A stretch of DNA of 9,170 nucleotides from a bacterium (GTDB lineage: Bacteria > T1Sed10-126), in the NCBI GenBank assembly GCA_003554945.1, contig PWHN01000073.1:1-9170 (forward strand). Reading direction: 5' to 3'. The position numbers and the translations under genes were made by a program. Under the pieces are notes generated by a model. That model worked only from the letters and a program-made list of their open reading frames with translations. It ran no database searches and was not told the origin of the DNA. Positions 5,661 through 9,170 of this stretch are shown here, one piece after another. Position 1 is the stretch's first letter. Each line of letters opens with the position of its first letter.

Positions 5661-6712
5661 AAACGGAAACAGCTAAAGCAGAAGCGGTTCAGCAGTGTCT
5701 GGATCACTACGAGCAAAACAGTCGTGGGCGAGTAGTCTGGCTGTTTGTCTGTTGCATCTTGCTTTTGTTGCTTGTAGTATTGGCTCTGCTTGTCGGAGCT
5801 TCGGGGTTAACACCTGGTCAGGCTCTGGCTGGCCTGGCCGGCAACGGTTCGGCCACCGCTGTGACTATTGTCCGCCAGATTCGCTTGCCTCGAGTTCTTG
5901 TAGCGCTGCTGGCCGGTGGTGGACTTGCCGTTGCCGGTTCGGTAATGCAGTGTATACTAAAGAATCCGCTCGGCTCTCCTTTCACTCTTGGCGTGGCCCA
6001 GGCGGCAGCCTTTGGGTCGGCCTTTTCGATTGTCATGCTGCCCGGCAACGAGTTTTATACGCTGACGACGGCTGCCTTTACAAGCGCGCTTCTGGCTGCC
6101 CTGTTACTACTGGGCCTGGTCAGGTATCGGGGCATAACACCGGCAACCATGATTTTAACGGGCGTGGCTCTGGGCTCGCTTTTCACTGCCGGCACTACAG
6201 CGCTCCAGTATTTTGCCGATGACGTTGAGCTGGCTGCGATAGTTTTCTGGACCTTTGGTGACCTCTCCCGGGCGACCTGGACGGAAATTGCGATTATGGT
6301 CCTGACCTTTTTTCCCTTGCTGGGCTATTTTTTGTATCACTCCTGGGATTATTCGCTCCTTGGCGCCGGCGAAAACTCCGCCCTGAGCCTGGGAGTTCCA
6401 GTTGAACGTCTGCGTGTTGGCGGCCTGCTTGCCGCAGCGCTGCTTACCTCGGTTATTATTTCTTTTGTCGGCGTGATTGGATTTGTTGGCCTGGTTGCTC
6501 CGCACATAAGTCGACTACTGCTTGGTACCGGCGAACGCGGCGTGTTTCTCTTCTCCGTCCCTGTAGGTGCTCTGCTGCTTCTGGCTGCCGACACGGCGGC
6601 CCGCACTCTTTTTGCGCCTATTGTTCTCCCCGTCGGTATTTTAACTTCATTTTTAGGAGCGCCCCTCTTCCTCTATCTTGTTCTTCGCCGGCGGGGTTAT
6701 CGATGGGGTTAA
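5657..6712 (+). CDS. FecCD/BtuC-type ABC importer permease
   Basis: A 351-residue membrane subunit, the usual length for this family, expected to span the membrane about ten times and work as a homodimer. Family landmarks are R76-L-P-R-V-L, N103-P-L-G-S-P followed by G-V-A-Q-A-A-A-F-G, the cytoplasmic coupling segment around 238-253 (A-L-S-L-G-V-P), G-F-V-G-L-V-A-P-H-I-S-R at 275-286, and the closing D-T-A-A-R-T ... P-V-G-I-L-T-S-F-L-G-A-P-L-F segment. The start is a TTG at 5657 that overlaps the TGA of the binding protein (TTGA), with GGAGAG at 5643-5648 placed 8 bases upstream, so translation is coupled. The first ~25 residues are a soluble charged leader before the first membrane helix. 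Its 3' end overlaps the ATPase gene by 10 bases. Confidence 0.95.
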   Translation: MKTETAKAEAVQQCLDHYEQNSRGRVVWLFVCCILLLLLVVLALLVGASGLTPGQALAGLAGNGSATAVTIVRQIRLPRVLVALLAGGGLAVAGSVMQCILKNPLGSPFTLGVAQAAAFGSAFSIVMLPGNEFYTLTTAAFTSALLAALLLLGLVRYRGITPATMILTGVALGSLFTAGTTALQYFADDVELAAIVFWTFGDLSRATWTEIAIMVLTFFPLLGYFLYHSWDYSLLGAGENSALSLGVPVERLRVGGLLAAALLTSVIISFVGVIGFVGLVAPHISRLLLGTGERGVFLFSVPVGALLLLAADTAARTLFAPIVLPVGILTSFLGAPLFLYLVLRRRGYRWG

Positions 6713-7467
6713 AAATAAAGGAACTTAATTTTGCTTACGGTAAACATCCGGTTCTTGATAATATTTCCCTGGAAATTTCGGGCGGTGAAGTGGTGGCACT
6801 TCTTGGTCCCAATGGTTCGGGCAAGACAACCCTGCTCGAGTCTCTCGCCGGGATATTGACTCCTGAAGCTGAAAAATTACAGCTGGCCGGGGAGAGTTTG
6901 CAGGCCCTGGAGCGGGCGGAGCGAGCCCGCCAGGTTGCTCTTGTGCCTCAGAAAGAGCGACGACCTTTTGAAACAACTGTATTTGATTTTGTTCTCGACG
7001 GACGGCGCCCGCTCTCCGGCTGGCGTCCATCTGCAGGTGATCGGGAGAAGACGGCCCGGACGCTCGGCGAGCTTCAACTGACCGACCTGGCGGGGCGGCT
7101 TTATCACGAGTTAAGCGGCGGTCAACAGCAGAAAGTTCTGCTTGCGCGGGCGCTGGTTCAAAAACCGGATCTCCTTCTGCTGGATGAACCCACTGCCAAC
7201 CTGGACCTCAAGCATCAGATGGAAGTTATGGAAACCGTTCGAGCCCGGTCCGGGAAGGATCGAATTGTGCTTGCGGCAATGCACGAGTTAACACTTGCCG
7301 GCCGCTACTGCGACAAATTTATTCTTCTGAACAACGGGGCTGTTCATTCGGTAGGCGGTCCGGAGGTTATTACTCCCGATTCAGTTGCTGCTGTTTACGG
7401 CGTCGAGGCCGAGGTCACTGAACAGCCGGACGGCGGTCCCCGGGTTGAGCCAACCCGTCCGCTGTGA
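6703..7467 (+). CDS. FecE/BtuD-type ABC importer ATPase
   Basis: A 254-residue nucleotide-binding subunit with all ATPase motifs intact: A-loop Tyr12, Walker A G35-P-N-G-S-G-K-T-T43, Q-loop Gln83, signature L137-S-G-G-Q-Q-Q, Walker B L157-L-L-L-D-E-P-T with catalytic Glu162, D-loop N-L-D at 166-168, and H-loop His194 in A-M-H-E. The E-L-x-x-A-G-R-Y-C-D-K stretch after the H-loop is typical of FecE/BtuD rather than exporter ATPases. It should dimerise under the permease and drive import. It starts inside the permease gene (10-base overlap) and closes the operon. The C-terminus ends in a short Pro/Gly-rich tail. The stop lies only 7 bases from the convergent gene's stop, and no terminator hairpin is evident between them. 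Confidence 0.95.
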   Translation: MGLKIKELNFAYGKHPVLDNISLEISGGEVVALLGPNGSGKTTLLESLAGILTPEAEKLQLAGESLQALERAERARQVALVPQKERRPFETTVFDFVLDGRRPLSGWRPSAGDREKTARTLGELQLTDLAGRLYHELSGGQQQKVLLARALVQKPDLLLLDEPTANLDLKHQMEVMETVRARSGKDRIVLAAMHELTLAGRYCDKFILLNNGAVHSVGGPEVITPDSVAAVYGVEAEVTEQPDGGPRVEPTRPL

Positions 7468-7474
7468 GCGTGTT

Positions 7475-8005
7475 TTATGCTTTTGTCGACTGAAGAGATT
7501 GGTAAAGCAGATAGAAATAGTTAAAACCTAAAGCAACGGCTATTGTGGCTATTAGAGCAAAAGAAATTCTTATTCCAACTATCTGTGGACTAAAGACAGC
7601 CAAGCCGGCAAAAATTTGCGGTATTTCGACCAGGGTGGCGGCAATAAGCATCGCTATCAGCGGCGGCAGTCCCATACCGTTGGAATGGAAGCTTTTGATT
7701 ATCGGGTAAGCGATAAAGGGGCAGGGGGGAAGAATACTCCCGACAGCCGAAGAAAAAAATATTGAGCGTTTGTTATTTCGATTAAGCAGGTGTGTTAAGA
7801 CCTGTTTTTGGACTAAAAGCTGGATAGTACCACCAATAAATACTGCGCCGAGTATCGGTATAAAAAGGCCCTGGATTTCGTTCCAGCCCTGAAGCAGGGC
7901 GCTGTAGGCTCTGTCGGGCGAAACAAGCCAGAGAACGAAATAGAGCAGAAACGCTATGATGAGCATAAAACACTCTTCCAGTTTAAAGGCTAAAAAATCC
8001 TTCAT
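7475..8005 (-). CDS. Half-size permease subunit B (COG0701/ArsP-like)
   Basis: A 176-residue integral membrane protein with about five hydrophobic helices (roughly 12-30, 47-66, 83-105, 114-138 and 145-168). The central hallmark is L92-P-P-C-P-F-I-A-Y-P-I-I103, shared with its upstream neighbour. This fits one repeat of the COG0701 (DUF318/YraQ/ArsP) permeases, whose full-length members have two repeats in 300-350 residues and a cysteine motif in the corresponding helix. ArsP members export trivalent organoarsenicals, but most of the family has no known substrate. GGAGG (complement of 8016-8020) lies 10 bases before the ATG, and the gene starts 20 bases after the stop of the partner permease, so the two are co-transcribed. 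It is probably one subunit of a heteromeric permease. The family call is from motif resemblance and is less certain than the membrane topology. Confidence 0.75.
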   Translation of the reverse strand: MKDFLAFKLEECFMLIIAFLLYFVLWLVSPDRAYSALLQGWNEIQGLFIPILGAVFIGGTIQLLVQKQVLTHLLNRNNKRSIFFSSAVGSILPPCPFIAYPIIKSFHSNGMGLPPLIAMLIAATLVEIPQIFAGLAVFSPQIVGIRISFALIATIAVALGFNYFYLLYQSLQSTKA

Positions 8006-8025
8006 TAATAAATTACCTCCAGTTT

Positions 8026-8694
8026 TTAAAGACTAATTCCGCTGAAATAGACTGCGAAAGAGGCCAGGGATGCGCCTGTAAAAGCCAGGCCAACTCGAAG
8101 AGACATTATTTTGCCGTCAAAGTGGATTAGGTCGCCGGAGAGGTTGCAGGCAAAGACGAGACCTGAACTGAAGAGCATTGCCATCCCCCCGGAGAAGCTG
8201 GCCCCGCTACTGTATAAAGCAGCTATAATTGGATAACTAACAAAAGGACAGGCGGGCAGAAAAGCCCCAATCCCCAGGCCGGCAAACACTGCTGTGATTC
8301 CCGCCTGCTGACCCAGCAGTTCACCAACCAGCTCTTCGGGTAGCAACTCCACTGTTGCCCCAGCTATCAATAAGGCACCAATTACGTTTAAAACGTTGCT
8401 TTTGATGGAGCTTAAGGCAACTTTAGCACTGGTTTTGGCTTTACGGGCCGAAGTAAAATAGAGGAAAAAATAAACTGAAAAAGTCGCTACCAGCAACACG
8501 TGAACAACAGGGTTTTTCCCAAAAAACCGGGCGTAGTTCCCCAGGAAGGGAAGACCTCGAAAGGGAAACAGAACGAGCCAGCTGAGGAAAACAAAGAGTG
8601 TAATGGTGCCCGCCGTTATTAGTAGCCCGAGGGTGGGGGATTTATTTTGTGCTTTTCCGGTTGAGACCTCACCGTTGTCTACGTGCTTGTTCAT
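8026..8694 (-). CDS. Half-size permease subunit A (COG0701/ArsP-like)
   Basis: A 222-residue membrane protein: a hydrophilic N-terminus (1-20), helices at about 21-44 and 62-81, a basic loop (82-99, A-R-K-A-K), then a C-terminal half that parallels the partner protein (helices near 100-118, 132-156, 165-185 and 198-220). The shared motif is F145-L-P-A-C-P-F-V-S-Y-P-I-I157, with Cys149. The extra N-terminal helices make it about one and a half times the partner's size. ATG 8694 is preferred because GGGG (complement of 8702-8705) sits 7 bases upstream. A GTG at 8733 would add 13 residues but has only a weak site. It leads the two-gene minus-strand operon, and a small dyad lies upstream at 8758-8773. 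A substrate cannot be assigned. An organometalloid, metal or thiol compound would suit the neighbouring genes. Confidence 0.75.
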   Translation of the reverse strand: MNKHVDNGEVSTGKAQNKSPTLGLLITAGTITLFVFLSWLVLFPFRGLPFLGNYARFFGKNPVVHVLLVATFSVYFFLYFTSARKAKTSAKVALSSIKSNVLNVIGALLIAGATVELLPEELVGELLGQQAGITAVFAGLGIGAFLPACPFVSYPIIAALYSSGASFSGGMAMLFSSGLVFACNLSGDLIHFDGKIMSLRVGLAFTGASLASFAVYFSGISL

Positions 8695-8757
8695 AAATTT
8701 ACCCCAAAAAAGATGATACGCATAAATAGACACCTCAAATCAGACGCCAGAATTCTT

Positions 8758-8773
8758 AACTCAGGAGTGAGTT
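8758..8773. promoter_or_regulatory. Dyad upstream of the permease operon
   Basis: AACTCA (8758-8763), GGAG, TGAGTT (8768-8773) is a perfect 6-bp inverted repeat about 64 bases upstream of the minus-strand permease start. The position suits an operator, but I found no convincing minus-strand -35/-10 pair next to it, so the promoter of this operon is not located. Confidence 0.35.
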
Positions 8774-8844
8774 TGACGAATTGTTAGAAACTATAATGGT
8801 ATTTGTTTAGCGTGCGGCTATATCTCGCCACTTATTTCATAATT

Positions 8845-8992
8845 GCGGGCAAGCGACCGCAGGGAGCGCGTCTCGGAATCCAGCTTGAATTTTAGCCGGT
8901 TATCGTTCAAGACCACCCCCTTTTCCTTTTCCCCCTCGAAGGGGGGGAAGACAAAGGGGGGATGGATTGCGGATCGTGGTTCGCAATGACAA
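8845..8992. repeat. Dispersed-type intergenic inverted-repeat block
   Basis: Nested inverted repeats fill this stretch: CTTGAA (8884-8889) with TTCAAG (8906-8911); a long C/T-rich arm (8916-8935) against a G/A-rich arm (8941-8965) around TCGAA; and ATTGCG (8966-8971) with CGCAAT (8982-8987). The phrases GTCTCGGAATCC and CGCAATGACA are typical of dispersed repeats I have seen in many environmental bacterial genomes. No reading frame of note crosses it. It may be a non-autonomous mobile repeat or a mosaic of several, and it could also act as a transcript-ending structure. Confidence 0.55.
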
Positions 8993-9033
8993 TCGTTAGG
9001 TTAAGTCCGTAATGTCAGTGAAGGCGCTAAACA

Positions 9034-9053
9034 ATTATCTATAATGATAATAG
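9034..9053. promoter_or_regulatory. Fur-box-like AT hexamer array
   Basis: ATTATC (9034-9039), TATAAT (9040-9045) and GATAAT (9046-9051) are three adjacent hexamers of the kind that make up Fur boxes (GATAAT/ATTATC units). On the minus strand, TATTATCATTAT matches 11 of the first 12-13 positions of the GATTATCATTATC portion of the consensus. The array order differs from the classical forward-forward-reverse layout, so this may be chance in AT-rich DNA. If real, it points to iron or metal control of the gene beyond the right edge or of the permease pair. Confidence 0.3.
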
Positions 9054-9128
9054 CAGCGAAAATTTATAGCAATGGAAGCCTTTGGAGCGCTTTTCCTTTT
9101 TAGTGGCGAAATCTTGTAAACTAAAAAC

Positions 9129-9157
9129 TTGCCAGTAGCAAAAGGTTAACATATAAT
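9129..9157 (+). promoter_or_regulatory. Strong sigma-A promoter at right edge
   Basis: TTGCCA (9129-9134, five of six at -35), 17 bases, TATAAT (9152-9157, perfect -10). It reads rightward out of the window, so a gene on the plus strand should begin shortly after position 9170. Confidence 0.75.
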
Positions 9158-9170
9158 GAATATATATTCA
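9157..9170. promoter_or_regulatory. 14-bp perfect palindrome over the right-edge promoter start
   Basis: TGAATATATATTCA begins at the last base of the -10 and covers the expected transcription start. A perfect 14-bp palindrome there is a plausible repressor operator, in the same position relative to its promoter as the TATATGT/ACATATA dyad at the PadR gene. The window ends at its last base, so a longer symmetry cannot be excluded. Confidence 0.5.

Noticed and set aside
5695-6222. A 175-codon open frame inside the ABC permease gene
   Set aside because: It lies in another frame of a clearly conserved FecCD permease, lacks a ribosome-binding site, and its translation shows no coherent domain.
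6155-7107. Several 75-115-codon minus-strand frames opposite the permease and ATPase
   Set aside because: They are antisense to well-supported genes, have low-complexity translations and no start signals.
7468-7474. A shared terminator between the convergent operons
   Set aside because: The gap is 7 bases, and I could not find a hairpin with T-tracts on either side of it.
8773-8797. TTGACG followed by a perfect TATAAT on the plus strand
   Set aside because: The spacing is only 13 bases, too short for a sigma-A promoter, and no plus-strand gene follows within the next 300 bases.
8860-8915. A tRNA-like look (GTCTCGGAATCC, GTTCAAGACC)
   Set aside because: No acceptor stem, anticodon arm or T-arm can be assembled in the right order. 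The fragments fit the dispersed repeat better.
9010-9120. Very short plus-strand frames starting at ATG 9012 and ATG 9074
   Set aside because: They are only about 10-15 codons long and lack ribosome-binding sites.
1-9170. CRISPR array, insertion sequence or integrase
   Set aside because: No regularly spaced repeats with unique spacers and no transposase or recombinase coding sequence are present.

Overview
The window holds eleven genes in a compact bacterial layout: strong AGGAGG ribosome-binding sites, overlapping stops and starts, and sigma-A-type promoters. Base composition is intermediate. Two exported helical proteins and a binding protein have signal peptides but no lipobox cysteine, which suits a cell with a periplasm. 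Together with the Gram-positive-style translation signals, I lean towards an anaerobic, possibly diderm, Firmicute. This is a weak inference, and nothing in the window fixes the taxon.

Region 1 (about 1-2354, + strand) is a signalling operon. In order it encodes an exported Spy/CpxP-like protein, an ECF sigma factor, a membrane-bound anti-sigma factor with a zinc-binding H-x3-C-x2-C motif, and a membrane-anchored Spy/CnrX-like protein. The arrangement resembles the CnrYXH metal-sensing module, with two Spy-like proteins bracketing the sigma/anti-sigma pair.

Region 2 (2355-3454, + strand) holds two small cysteine-rich genes. One is a PadR-type repressor with five cysteines in its first 16 residues, behind a very good promoter with a dyad just after the -10. 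The other is a 64-residue coiled-coil protein with CCC near its start and at its end. The spaces around them contain degenerate heptamer repeats and a second promoter with an overlapping dyad.

Region 3 (3455-7467, + strand) is a tight four-gene operon: a SAM-dependent methyltransferase of the winged-helix O-methyltransferase fold without the usual catalytic His-Asp pair, then a complete FecBCD/BtuFCD-type importer (binding protein, permease, ATPase). All junctions overlap, so the methyltransferase probably acts on, or makes, what the transporter handles.

Region 4 (7475-8694, - strand) converges on the importer operon with a 7-base gap. It encodes two related small membrane proteins of the COG0701/ArsP-like permease type, each with an L-P-x-C-P-F-x-x-Y-P-I-I motif. 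They look like a permease split into two half-size subunits.

Region 5 (8695-9170) is non-coding. It has a small dyad upstream of the permeases, a GC-rich inverted-repeat block of the dispersed intergenic type, a Fur-box-like AT hexamer array, and at the right edge a near-consensus promoter running into a 14-bp perfect palindrome for a gene outside the window.

Read together, the locus looks like a metal, metalloid or metal-chelate handling island: an envelope metal-stress sensor, thiol-rich regulators, a methyltransferase, an importer and a permease pair. The substrate cannot be read from the sequence.
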